Source: Candidatus Kurthia intestinigallinarum
GTDB lineage: Bacteria > Bacillota > Bacilli > Bacillales_A > Planococcaceae
Assembly (NCBI RefSeq): GCF_003991225.1
Contig: NZ_JTFC01000008.1
Span: forward strand, 121,859 to 185,858
Reading direction: 5' to 3'
Length of the DNA: 64,000 bases
Of this stretch, positions 7,731-15,898 are shown piece by piece (position 1 is the first letter of the stretch; each line of letters opens with the position of its first letter). The position numbers and the translations under genes were made by a program. The notes below the pieces were generated by a model, which worked only from the letters and a program-made list of their open reading frames with translations, was not told where the DNA came from and did no database searches.

Positions 7731-8792
7731 TTAGCGTTGTTTGTAATTGGCCTTTTGTGTTTTCGATATTTTTTTCCAGCGGCGCTTTTCAGCAAGCTGT
7801 TGCTGCGCGTTTGTTTTGCGCTCGATAAAGGCAACCTCACGTAATAGCTTAAAATAATTTTGTAGACGGCCAAGTTCCAGCTCGCCACGCTCGATTGCAC
7901 CGCGAACAGCACAGCCAGGTTCATTTTGATGGGTGCAATCGCGGAAACGGCAATCTTCTGCATAGCCTTCAATATCCTTAAAGCCGGTATCCAAGCTGTT
8001 TTGCTCGCTCCAAATATGCAGTTCGCGCATTCCAGGGGTATCAATTAAGCACGCACCGCTAGGTAATTGGACGAGCTCACGATGTGTCGTCGTATGGCGG
8101 CCCTTCGCATCGTCCTCGCGAATACTAGAAACCTTCATTGCGGTTGTTTCTACTAAGGCATTGGTTAGAGAGGATTTACCAGCACCAGACGAACCAAGTA
8201 ATGCCGCCGTTTTTCCAAGCGTTAAATATTGACGCAAATCGTCGAGCCCTTCGCCTGTTACTACACTTGTCACGACATAATCAACACCCATCGCGGCTGT
8301 TTCTGTTTCACGAATAAAGGGTGTGACGTCCTCGCACATATCTGCCTTCGTTAAGACGACAACTGGCATTGCACCTGATTCCCATGCGGCAACGACATAG
8401 CGTTCAAGGCGGCGGCTATTAAAATCATCATTTAAGCTCATTACTAAAAAGACGATGTCAATATTTGCGGCAACAACCTGTTCTTCTACTTCAAGTCCGG
8501 CAGCCTTTCGCGTGAAGACCGATTTACGCTCGAGTAGATGATGGATGAGGCATTTTTCCTCGCCTGGCATTTGTTCGACGAGCACCCAGTCGCCGATTGC
8601 AGGATAATCAATGGCATGTAATGTATGAAAAGAATAGCTACCACTGACGGTTCCGAGCCAGTTGAAATGCTCACCCTGTACGCGGTAAGCATGTTTATGT
8701 TGTTGAACGATACGTGCAGGATAAAGTTGTTTTTTCGTGTCGATTTGTTGCTGTTCAAAATATGTTGTGAAGCCTAATGTTTGTAAATTCAA
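7731..8792 (-). CDS. rsgA: Ribosome small-subunit-dependent GTPase A
   Basis: A 353-residue circularly permuted GTPase that checks maturation of the 30S subunit. The order is OB-fold (about 25-90), G4 TKAD (148-151), then G1 GSSGAGKS (200-207), switch and G3 DTPG (251-254), and a zinc knuckle with C281, C286, H288 and C294. The start codon is TTG at 8792, seven bases after AGGAGG. It is longer than the about 298-residue B. subtilis RsgA and stands alone, so it may be a second paralogue in this genome; that needs the rest of the chromosome. A leader ORF and terminator lie upstream. Confidence 0.93.
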   Translation of the reverse strand: MNLQTLGFTTYFEQQQIDTKKQLYPARIVQQHKHAYRVQGEHFNWLGTVSGSYSFHTLHAIDYPAIGDWVLVEQMPGEEKCLIHHLLERKSVFTRKAAGLEVEEQVVAANIDIVFLVMSLNDDFNSRRLERYVVAAWESGAMPVVVLTKADMCEDVTPFIRETETAAMGVDYVVTSVVTGEGLDDLRQYLTLGKTAALLGSSGAGKSSLTNALVETTAMKVSSIREDDAKGRHTTTHRELVQLPSGACLIDTPGMRELHIWSEQNSLDTGFKDIEGYAEDCRFRDCTHQNEPGCAVRGAIERGELELGRLQNYFKLLREVAFIERKTNAQQQLAEKRRWKKISKTQKANYKQR

Positions 8793-8818
8793 TGTGAATT
8801 CCTCCTATTTTTGCGTAT

Positions 8819-8859
8819 AAAAAAACCTATGACTGAGCCATTTGGGCGCATTCATAGGT
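8819..8859 (-). terminator. Terminator-like attenuator in the rsgA leader
   Basis: On the minus strand ACCTATGA and TCATAGGT form an 8-bp stem (arms 8852-8859 and 8825-8832), followed by seven T residues. It lies between the promoter and the rsgA start, so full-length transcription must read through it. Confidence 0.75.
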
Positions 8860-8895
8860 CAGAATTCCATCGTACAAAAATAGATACACTCATCA

Positions 8896-8973
8896 CTAGT
8901 GTAGGTGTCGGTGGATGACTAAAAAAGCGCACAAAGGCTCATGAGACGATACAATCGCATTCATATTTTTCAT
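8896..8973 (-). CDS. Leader peptide upstream of rsgA (25 residues)
   Basis: It starts with ATG at 8973 behind GAAGAAGGTG at the correct spacing. The first residues are MKNMNAIVSSHEPLC and the last AFLVIHRHLH before TAG. The ORF lies about 28 bases after the expected transcription start and about 37 bases before the terminator hairpin. A small hairpin, TACACT/AGTGTA, forms around its stop codon and could act as an alternative structure. The layout matches translation-coupled attenuation leaders such as those in front of ribosome-protection genes. I do not recognise the peptide. Confidence 0.6.
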   Translation of the reverse strand: MKNMNAIVSSHEPLCAFLVIHRHLH

Positions 8974-9007
8974 AGTCAGCACCTTCTTCCGTTTCAATGT
9001 TACTCTC

Positions 9008-9036
9008 ACTATAGCGTAAAATATTTTTTTAGTCAA
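9008..9036 (-). promoter_or_regulatory. Promoter of the rsgA leader transcript
   Basis: On the minus strand TTGACT (9036-9031) and TATAGT (9013-9008) are separated by 17 bp, close to the SigA consensus. Confidence 0.8.
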
Positions 9037-9102
9037 TATTTTACAAAAAGATTGCATAAAGCAGAATATTTGTGTTAAAAATAGATAAAGGGTGGTGAGG
9101 CC

Positions 9103-9720
9103 ATGCGGAAATTAACAGTGAAAGAACGCGTCGTCGAAGCAGCGCTCGATTTATTTCAGGAAAAGGGCTACCACGGTGTTAGCGTTGAGGAGCTGGTTGA
9201 GCATGCCGAAACCTCAAAAGGTGGCTTCTATCATCATTTCAAATCAAAGGATGATTTGCTGTATGAGATTCATGATATTTTCATCTCCTATGTATTGAAT
9301 GAAACAAAGCGGGCGAGCGAGCAATATGATTCCGCGATTGATCAGCTAGATGCTTTGATGCGTACGTTTATGAATGTCTTTAATATTTATCAGCGGCATA
9401 TTACGGTTTTTTATAATGAAAGCGTTTACTTGCTGCCAAATCATGAAGAGGCCATTACGAAAAAGCGTACGGCGTATCGAAAGCTACTGGAGCAAATTTT
9501 AATCAATGGACAGCGCCAACAGGTTTTTAGGCAAGAGCTGTCGATTACCATTACAGCGATGTTGATTATTGGGACAGTCAATTGGACATACAAGTGGTAT
9601 AAGCAAGACGGTGAACTAACGATGCAAGATATTACAACGTATTTCAATGATGTGATTTTGCGCGGTGTAATGACAGAGGCGGGGTACCGCGAAGCTGCCA
9701 CAAAACAGTACTTATTGTGA
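9103..9720 (+). CDS. TetR/AcrR-family regulator of the leucine operon
   Basis: 205 residues. The N-terminal TetR helix-turn-helix is clear: VVEAALDLFQEKGYHGVSVE, then ETSKGGFYHHFKSKDDLL (about 10-57). A helical ligand domain follows and probably binds an acyl-CoA or similar molecule. It begins at ATG behind GGGTGGTGAGG. The leucine/isovalerate operon starts 52 bases downstream on the same strand, and a perfect 14-bp palindrome lies in the gap. It most likely represses that operon and responds to a pathway acyl-CoA, as FadR- and LiuR-type regulators do. Confidence 0.85.
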   Translation: MRKLTVKERVVEAALDLFQEKGYHGVSVEELVEHAETSKGGFYHHFKSKDDLLYEIHDIFISYVLNETKRASEQYDSAIDQLDALMRTFMNVFNIYQRHITVFYNESVYLLPNHEEAITKKRTAYRKLLEQILINGQRQQVFRQELSITITAMLIIGTVNWTYKWYKQDGELTMQDITTYFNDVILRGVMTEAGYREAATKQYLL

Positions 9721-9737
9721 GCTTTTATACCACACAG

Positions 9738-9751
9738 ACCGACTAGTCGGT
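9738..9751. promoter_or_regulatory. Operator palindrome, probably for the TetR regulator
   Basis: ACCGACTAGTCGGT is a perfect 14-bp inverted repeat between the regulator and the acyl-CoA dehydrogenase gene. TetR-family operators commonly carry ACCGAC...GTCGGT arms. It lies 22 bases before the first operon gene. Confidence 0.7.
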
Positions 9752-9772
9752 TCAAATTGAGGAGGAATAATA

Positions 9773-10915
9773 ATGAATTTTGAGTTAACGAAGGAACAAC
9801 AGATGATTCGTAATATGGTACGTGATTTTGCACAGGCGGAGATTGCTCCACATGCTCGCGAGTTAGATGAAACGCATGCCTTTCGTGAGGAAAGCTTCAA
9901 ACGCATTGGGGAGCTTGGCTTATTAGGTATTCCATTCCCTGAAGAGTACGGCGGCGCGGGTGGCGATATTGTGTCGTATGCACTTGCGGTAGAGGAAATT
10001 GGACGTGCTTGCGGTGGTACGGGCTTATCGTATGCGGCAGCAGTAAGTCTTGGGGCAACACCATTTTATAATTTTGGTACTGAGGAGCAAAAGCAAGAAT
10101 ATTTAGTGCCACTTGCAAAGGGTGAGACACTAGGAGCTTTTGGGCTGACTGAACCAAATGCAGGGTCAGATGCTGGTGGTACGCAGACACGTGCGGTGTT
10201 AGACGGAGATGAGTGGGTGATCAACGGCGAGAAGCAGTGGATTACGAATGCCTCTTATTCACGTCAAATCGTTGTTACAGCAGTAACAGGTAAGGATGAG
10301 CGCGGTAAAAATATTATTACGGCGATTATCGTACCGAGTGATACACCAGGGGTCACAATTCGCTCGGATTATCAAAAGATGGGTGTTCGTGCATCGAATA
10401 CTTGTGAAATCATTTTAGATAATGTACGTGTACCGCGTGAAAATGTGCTGGGTGATGAAAAGAAAGGTTTTGGGCAATTTTTAAATACACTAGATGGTGG
10501 TCGAATTTCAATCGCGGCATTATCGGTAGGGATTGCACAGTCAGCGTATGATAAGGCATTGGCTTATTCGAAAGAACGCGTCCAGTTTGGGCAATCAATT
10601 TCAAAACTACAAGCCATTCAATTCAAGTTAGCCGATATGGCAATGGAAATCGAGCTCGCGCGTAATATGGTTATGAAGGCGGCTTGGTTAAAAGATAACG
10701 GTAAGCCATTTAAATTAGAGGCAGCGTATGCGAAGTTATTCTCTTCTGAAATGGGCTTCCGCACATGTAATCAGGCCATTCAAATTCATGGTGGCTACGG
10801 CTATATGGCCGAGTACGATGTAGAGCGTCATTTACGTGATATTAAGTTAATGGAAATTGGTGAAGGTACATCAGAGATTCAACGTGTTGTAATCGCACGT
10901 CAGCTTGGCTGTTAA
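9773..10915 (+). CDS. yngJ: Acyl-CoA (isovaleryl-CoA) dehydrogenase
   Basis: A 380-residue flavoprotein of the acyl-CoA dehydrogenase family. FAD and substrate signatures are GAFGLTEPNAGSDAGG (about 122-137) and WITNASYS. The C-terminal domain has QAIQIHGGYGYM and the catalytic-base region IGEGTSEIQR. As first gene of the yng/liu-type operon it should oxidise isovaleryl-CoA to 3-methylcrotonyl-CoA in leucine breakdown, passing electrons to ETF. It has a strong GAGGAGG site. Paralogues for other short-chain acyl-CoAs look very similar, so the substrate is taken from the operon. Confidence 0.9.
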   Translation: MNFELTKEQQMIRNMVRDFAQAEIAPHARELDETHAFREESFKRIGELGLLGIPFPEEYGGAGGDIVSYALAVEEIGRACGGTGLSYAAAVSLGATPFYNFGTEEQKQEYLVPLAKGETLGAFGLTEPNAGSDAGGTQTRAVLDGDEWVINGEKQWITNASYSRQIVVTAVTGKDERGKNIITAIIVPSDTPGVTIRSDYQKMGVRASNTCEIILDNVRVPRENVLGDEKKGFGQFLNTLDGGRISIAALSVGIAQSAYDKALAYSKERVQFGQSISKLQAIQFKLADMAMEIELARNMVMKAAWLKDNGKPFKLEAAYAKLFSSEMGFRTCNQAIQIHGGYGYMAEYDVERHLRDIKLMEIGEGTSEIQRVVIARQLGC

Positions 10916-10972
10916 TCCAAAACGAAAGAGAGGTGACACTACTGCTTTTTAAATAGAAGTAGTAGGACTCAT

Positions 10973-12613
10973 TTGGCTCAATTAGTGGAACAAACGATAG
11001 GCGAATTTCTTGAACAACGTGTAGTCCAGGTCCCGGATAATGAAGCATTAGTTTATGAAGATCTTAATTTACGTATGACGTACACGCAGTTTAATAATCA
11101 TGTCAATGATGTCGCAAAGGCATTGATGGCGGTGGGGCTTGAAAAGGGCGATCATTTCTCTGTATGGACGACCAATGTTGCCCAGTGGCCTGGCTTACAG
11201 TTTGGCTCAGGTAAAATGGGCGCACCACTTGTGACGATTAATACAAATTATCGTGCCAATGAGCTCAAATATATTTTGAAGCAATCTGATTCGAAAATGC
11301 TCGTACTCATTGATCAATACCGTGAGCATTCCTTTATTGAAACATTGTATGAAATTTGCCCAGAGCTGCGAGATAGCTCACCGGGTAGCTTAGAGAGTGC
11401 TGCACTGCCGCTTTTAAAAACAGTCGTCGTTATTAGTGATCAGGATTATCCAGGCACCTATAGCTGGCATGATTTTATTAAGCGCGGGGAAGATGTGCCG
11501 GATAAAGCACTAGCACAGCGAAAAGCTTCACTGACGGCACATGACGTCATCAATTTACAGTACACATCAGGGACGACAGGCTTTCCTAAAGGTGTTATGC
11601 TATCGCACTACAATTTAATTAATAATGCGCTTAACATTGCAGAATGTATGAAGCTCACGTCAGATGACCGGCTATGCATTCCAGTGCCATTCTTCCACTG
11701 CTTTGGCTGTGTCATTGGGACGCTAACGATTGTATCAGCAGGCGGGACGATGGTGCCGGTGCGAGAGTTTGAGCCGAGCATTGTGTTAAAAACGGTTGAA
11801 CAGGAGCGCTGTACAGCTCTTCACGGGGTGCCGACGATGTTTATTAGCGAGCTGAACTTACCAAATGTCACTGATTTTGATTTATCCAGTCTTAGAACGG
11901 GTGTTATGGCTGGATCAACTTGTCCAATTGAAGTGATGAAAGGTGTAATGGATACACTTGGTATGAAAGATATTACGATTTGTTACGGCCAAACCGAATC
12001 ATCACCTGTTTTAACGCAAACGCGTACCGATGATGCCATCGATTTGAAAGTGGAAACGGTTGGACGCGCGCTACCAAATACGGAGGTACGTATCGTTTAT
12101 CCAGGTACGATGGATGAGGTGCCAAGCGGCGTACAAGGTGAAATTTGTGCTCGCGGCTATTGTGTAATGAAGGGTTACTATAATAATTCTGAAGCAACAC
12201 GTGAAGCAGTTGATGCTGATAACTGGCTCCATACCGGAGATTTAGGCACGATGGATGAAGCGGGCTATGTACGTGTGACAGGACGTCTGAAGGATATGGT
12301 CATCCGCGGGGGCGAAAATATTTATCCGCGCGAGGTAGAGGAATTCTTATATCAGCATCCCGCTGTTCTTGACGTACAGGTTGTGGGTGTACCGGATGCC
12401 AAATACGGCGAAGAATTAGCCGCTTGGATTATTCCAAAGGATAATCAGGCAGTGACGGAGAAAGAGATTCGTGCATTTTGCGATGGCCAGATTTCGCGTC
12501 ATAAAATTCCGCGTTATATTTTCTTTATGGCCGAGTATCCGATGACCGCTTCTGGGAAAGTGCAGAAATTTAAGCTACGAGAACTGTTTGAAAATATGCG
12601 AGGTGAAGGATAA
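10973..12613 (+). CDS. yngI: AMP-binding acyl-CoA synthetase
   Basis: A 546-residue ANL-family ligase that activates a carboxylic acid with ATP and CoA. Motifs are YTSGTTGFPKGV (about 197-208), YGQTESSP (about 338), TGDLG (about 421) and the C-terminal GRLKDMVIRGGENIYP plus ASGKVQK. The start is TTG at 10973 with only a weak GGA before it; a 6-bp inverted repeat ACTACT/AGTAGT lies in the 57-base gap and could limit initiation. In the operon it would feed isovalerate, methylcrotonate or related acids into the pathway. It overlaps the next gene by one base. Confidence 0.9.
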   Translation: MAQLVEQTIGEFLEQRVVQVPDNEALVYEDLNLRMTYTQFNNHVNDVAKALMAVGLEKGDHFSVWTTNVAQWPGLQFGSGKMGAPLVTINTNYRANELKYILKQSDSKMLVLIDQYREHSFIETLYEICPELRDSSPGSLESAALPLLKTVVVISDQDYPGTYSWHDFIKRGEDVPDKALAQRKASLTAHDVINLQYTSGTTGFPKGVMLSHYNLINNALNIAECMKLTSDDRLCIPVPFFHCFGCVIGTLTIVSAGGTMVPVREFEPSIVLKTVEQERCTALHGVPTMFISELNLPNVTDFDLSSLRTGVMAGSTCPIEVMKGVMDTLGMKDITICYGQTESSPVLTQTRTDDAIDLKVETVGRALPNTEVRIVYPGTMDEVPSGVQGEICARGYCVMKGYYNNSEATREAVDADNWLHTGDLGTMDEAGYVRVTGRLKDMVIRGGENIYPREVEEFLYQHPAVLDVQVVGVPDAKYGEELAAWIIPKDNQAVTEKEIRAFCDGQISRHKIPRYIFFMAEYPMTASGKVQKFKLRELFENMRGEG

Positions 12614-13968
12614 TGTTTCAAAAAGTATTGATTGCCAATCGCGGTGAAATTGCACGCCGTATTATTCGGACGTGCAAGCGACTAGGTATTCAGACGGTGG
12701 CCATTTATTCAGAGGCCGATGAAAAGAGCCTACATGTATGCGAGGCTGATGAAAGCTACTGTGTCGGTGAGCCGCCAGTGAATCAAAGCTATTTAAATGT
12801 CGATGCGATTTTAGCAGCGACGAAGGAATCTGGTGCAGAGGCGATTCATCCAGGATATGGTCTATTATCTGAGAATGCGGGTTTTGCGAAGCGCGTTGAG
12901 CAGGAGGGGCTTGTGTTTATCGGTCCGACTTCTGAAGTTATTGAGGCCATGGGTAGTAAGCTTGAAGCGCGTAAACGTATGGCTTCTGCGGGCGTGCCGA
13001 TTATCGAAGGGGTCAATGAAGCGATGGCTAGTGCAACAGAAGCAGCTGAAGTGGCCGCAAAGATTGGCTATCCAGTCATGCTGAAGGCTTCTGCGGGTGG
13101 TGGCGGTATTGGCATGCAGGTTGTACATGATGAGGCCGAGCTGTTGAAGGCATTTGAAGGCAATCAAAAGCGTGCCGAAAGCTTTTTCGGTGACGGTACG
13201 ATGTTTGTCGAGAAATTTATCGCTGAGCCACATCATATTGAGGTACAGGTGCTCGCCGATCAGCATGGCCATACGATTCCTGTGTTTGAGCGAGAATGCT
13301 CGGTCCAGCGTCGTAATCAAAAGGTCGTTGAAGAGGCCACATCACCATTTATTTCAGCAGAAACGCGTGAAAAAATGCTCGATGCAGCAGTTGCAGCCGC
13401 TTCAAGTATTGGCTACACGAATGCAGGCACAATTGAATTTTTAGTTGATGCCAACGAGCAATTTTATTTCTTAGAAATGAATACACGCCTACAAGTAGAG
13501 CATCCGGTTACAGAAGAAATTTCTGGACTGGATTTAGTCGAATGGCAGCTAAAGATTGCATCTGGTGAAGAGCTAACGATTGAGCGCTCGCAATTAAGGA
13601 TTCATGGGCATGCGATAGAAGTGCGTATTTATGCAGAGGATCCGGTACGTTTCTTCCCGTCACCAGGAACGATTACGAAGCTTGTGTTACCACAAGAATC
13701 AGGTATTCGCCATGAGGCAGGTGTCGAGGAAGGTAGTGTTGTGACGCCGTTTTATGACCCCATGATTGCAAAATTAATTACGACAGGGACGACACGTGAT
13801 GAAGCGGTTACGCGTATGCAACAAGCGCTCGCAGATTATGTGGTAGAAGGCATTAAAACGAATATTCCGATGCTACGGGATGTAGTGGCACATCCGGAAT
13901 TCCAGGCAGGACGCACAACGACAAAATTTGTTGAACAATATTATTTGCCAGAAGTGGCGAAAAAATAG
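12613..13968 (+). CDS. yngHA: Biotin carboxylase subunit (methylcrotonyl-CoA carboxylase type)
   Basis: 451 residues with the full biotin carboxylase fold: N-terminal IANRGEIARRIIRTCKRLG, the glycine-rich ATP loop KASAGGGGIGM (about 157-167), ECSVQRRNQKV and EMNTRLQVEHPVTEE (about 292-306). With the biotin carrier and the carboxyltransferase downstream it should form an acyl-CoA carboxylase, here most likely for 3-methylcrotonyl-CoA. The fold equals AccC, so operon context decides the role. Confidence 0.9.
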   Translation: MFQKVLIANRGEIARRIIRTCKRLGIQTVAIYSEADEKSLHVCEADESYCVGEPPVNQSYLNVDAILAATKESGAEAIHPGYGLLSENAGFAKRVEQEGLVFIGPTSEVIEAMGSKLEARKRMASAGVPIIEGVNEAMASATEAAEVAAKIGYPVMLKASAGGGGIGMQVVHDEAELLKAFEGNQKRAESFFGDGTMFVEKFIAEPHHIEVQVLADQHGHTIPVFERECSVQRRNQKVVEEATSPFISAETREKMLDAAVAAASSIGYTNAGTIEFLVDANEQFYFLEMNTRLQVEHPVTEEISGLDLVEWQLKIASGEELTIERSQLRIHGHAIEVRIYAEDPVRFFPSPGTITKLVLPQESGIRHEAGVEEGSVVTPFYDPMIAKLITTGTTRDEAVTRMQQALADYVVEGIKTNIPMLRDVVAHPEFQAGRTTTKFVEQYYLPEVAKK

Positions 13969-13984
13969 AGAGGATGGATGAAAA

Positions 13985-14191
13985 ATGATTAAAGCAGAGA
14001 TGGCAGGCACAGTATGGAAAGTGTTAGTAAAAGAGGGCGATACAGTGGAAGAGGGGCAAGAAGTCATGATTTTAGAGTCGATGAAAATGGAGATTCCCGT
14101 AGAAGCGGAAGAAGCAGGCGTTGTAAAACGCGTGGTTGTCAACGAGGGCGATTTTATTGATGTTGATGCGGATTTAGTCGAAATCGAATAG
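13985..14191 (+). CDS. yngHB: Biotin carboxyl carrier protein
   Basis: A 68-residue stand-alone biotinyl domain. The lysine to be biotinylated lies in ESMKME, flanked by the usual repeated beta-strand pattern (VKEGDTVEEGQ and VNEGDFIDVDADLV). It carries carboxybiotin between the carboxylase before it and the carboxyltransferase at the end of the operon. The separate small carrier gene matches the B. subtilis yngHA/yngHB arrangement. Confidence 0.93.
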   Translation: MIKAEMAGTVWKVLVKEGDTVEEGQEVMILESMKMEIPVEAEEAGVVKRVVVNEGDFIDVDADLVEIE

Positions 14192-14204
14192 GAGGGTTTT
14201 TCAT

Positions 14205-15110
14205 ATGAAGCAACCAAACGCTGTACAGCTAAAGGAAGTCGGACCGCGCGATGGGCTTCAAAATGAAAAGGCCATCATCACAACGGAAAATAAAATCGAG
14301 CTCATTAACCGTTTAAGTGATACCGGTCTTGATTATATTGAGGTGTCGAGCTTCGTGCATCCTAAATGGATTCCGCAGCTAGCTGATGCGGTTGATGTGT
14401 TAAAAGGCATTGACCGAAAACCAGGTATTACGTATGCGGCACTCGTACCGAACTTAAAAGGGCTTGAGCGGGCACTTGATGCAGATATTGATGAAGTGAG
14501 TGTCTTTATGTCCGCATCTGAGGGCCACAATAAAGAAAATATTAATAAAACGATTGCTGAAACCTTTCCGGTGCTCCGGGAAGTCGTTCAGGCAGCACGT
14601 GCAGCAGGAAAGACGGTGCGTGGCTATATTTCAACGGTGGTTGCCTGTCCATATGACGGCTACACAGAGCCAAGCCAGGTGAAATATGTTGCCGATCATT
14701 TATTTGATATGGGCGTACAGGAGATTTCGCTTGGCGACACAATTGGCGTTGCTGTTCCTACACAGGTAGAACGCTTACTAGATGAATTACTAAAGCACTA
14801 CAAACCTGAGCATTTGGCGATGCATTTTCATGATACGCATGGCACCGCAATTTCGAATATTGTGGCAAGCCTACCCTATGGTATCACACGGTTTGATAGT
14901 GCGATTGGCGGTCTTGGCGGCTGCCCATATGCAAAGGGCGCATCTGGTAACGTTGCGACGGAGGATGTCCTCTATTTATTTGACACAATGGGCATTGAAA
15001 CAGGTGTAGATATGCAGAAGTTATTACATGCATCACAGTTTATGGAACAACAAATGAAACGACCGCTAACATCAAAGCAAATGGCGGTTTTCCGAGGTGA
15101 GCAACTATGA
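14205..15110 (+). CDS. yngG: Hydroxymethylglutaryl-CoA lyase
   Basis: 301 residues. It cleaves HMG-CoA to acetoacetate and acetyl-CoA, the last step of leucine breakdown. Key features are KEVGPRDGLQNE near the N-terminus (metal and catalytic Arg/Asp), HFHDTHGTA (metal-binding histidines, about 206-214) and the signature loop GGLGGCPYAKGASGN with the catalytic cysteine (about 237-251). Length is normal. It overlaps the next gene by four bases (ATGA). Confidence 0.95.
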   Translation: MKQPNAVQLKEVGPRDGLQNEKAIITTENKIELINRLSDTGLDYIEVSSFVHPKWIPQLADAVDVLKGIDRKPGITYAALVPNLKGLERALDADIDEVSVFMSASEGHNKENINKTIAETFPVLREVVQAARAAGKTVRGYISTVVACPYDGYTEPSQVKYVADHLFDMGVQEISLGDTIGVAVPTQVERLLDELLKHYKPEHLAMHFHDTHGTAISNIVASLPYGITRFDSAIGGLGGCPYAKGASGNVATEDVLYLFDTMGIETGVDMQKLLHASQFMEQQMKRPLTSKQMAVFRGEQL

Positions 15111-15883
15111 GCTATGTAATCGTAGAAGTAGATAATCATATTGCGACCATTACATTGAATCGTCCGGAGGCGGCGAATTCGATGTCACTGGCGATGTTAG
15201 AGGAATATAAGGCAGCATTAGAAACCATTGCACATAACCGTGAAATTCGTGTTGTATTACTGACGGGAGCTGGAGATAAAGTATTTTGTGCAGGAGCAGA
15301 TTTAAAAGAACGACAATCGATGGATGAGGTACAGACGCGTCAGACGGTCGCACTTATTGGCGAAGTGATTCGACAGACAGAAGCGTTACCTCAGCCAGTC
15401 ATTGCGGTCATTAACGGAGTAGCGGTAGGTGGGGGTTTAGAAATTTCACTTGCCTGTGATATCCGTGTAGCTAGCACGATGGCAAAGGTTGGCTTAACGG
15501 AGACGGCACTAGGCATTATTCCAGGTGCAGGTGGTACGCAGCGTTTAGCACGATTAATTGGTGCGGGGAAAGCGAAAGAACTCATTTACACCGCACGCCG
15601 CATTTCAGGCGAAGAGGCACTGCAGCTTGGGGTCATTGAACATTTATATGTGCCGGAAATGCTAATGGAGGAAGCGCAGAAACTAGCGCAGGAAATGGCA
15701 AAAAATGCACCATTATCACTGATTCAAGCAAAAAAAGCAATTCAAGCGGGCTTGCAGACGGATCTCGCGACAGGACTTGAAATTGAAGCATTAGCATACG
15801 AGCGTCTTTTGCATAGTGAGGACCGTTTGGAAGGTTTACAGGCATTCAAAGAAAAACGCGCGCCGCAGTTTAAGGGGCAGTAA
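15107..15883 (+). CDS. yngF: Enoyl-CoA hydratase (methylglutaconyl-CoA hydratase)
   Basis: A 258-residue crotonase. The oxyanion-hole segments are CAGADLKE and VAVGGGLEISLACDIR (about 105-120). The catalytic region GLTETALGIIPGAGGTQRL follows, with both expected glutamates. In this operon it should hydrate 3-methylglutaconyl-CoA to HMG-CoA. Start is coupled to the preceding stop codon. Confidence 0.92.
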   Translation: MSYVIVEVDNHIATITLNRPEAANSMSLAMLEEYKAALETIAHNREIRVVLLTGAGDKVFCAGADLKERQSMDEVQTRQTVALIGEVIRQTEALPQPVIAVINGVAVGGGLEISLACDIRVASTMAKVGLTETALGIIPGAGGTQRLARLIGAGKAKELIYTARRISGEEALQLGVIEHLYVPEMLMEEAQKLAQEMAKNAPLSLIQAKKAIQAGLQTDLATGLEIEALAYERLLHSEDRLEGLQAFKEKRAPQFKGQ

Positions 15884-15898
15884 AGGGAGGAACGAGAG

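Noticed and set aside
12865..13320. 151-codon minus-strand frame inside yngHA
   Set aside because: It is a shadow of the biotin carboxylase reading frame, with His/Arg-rich composition typical of antisense frames.
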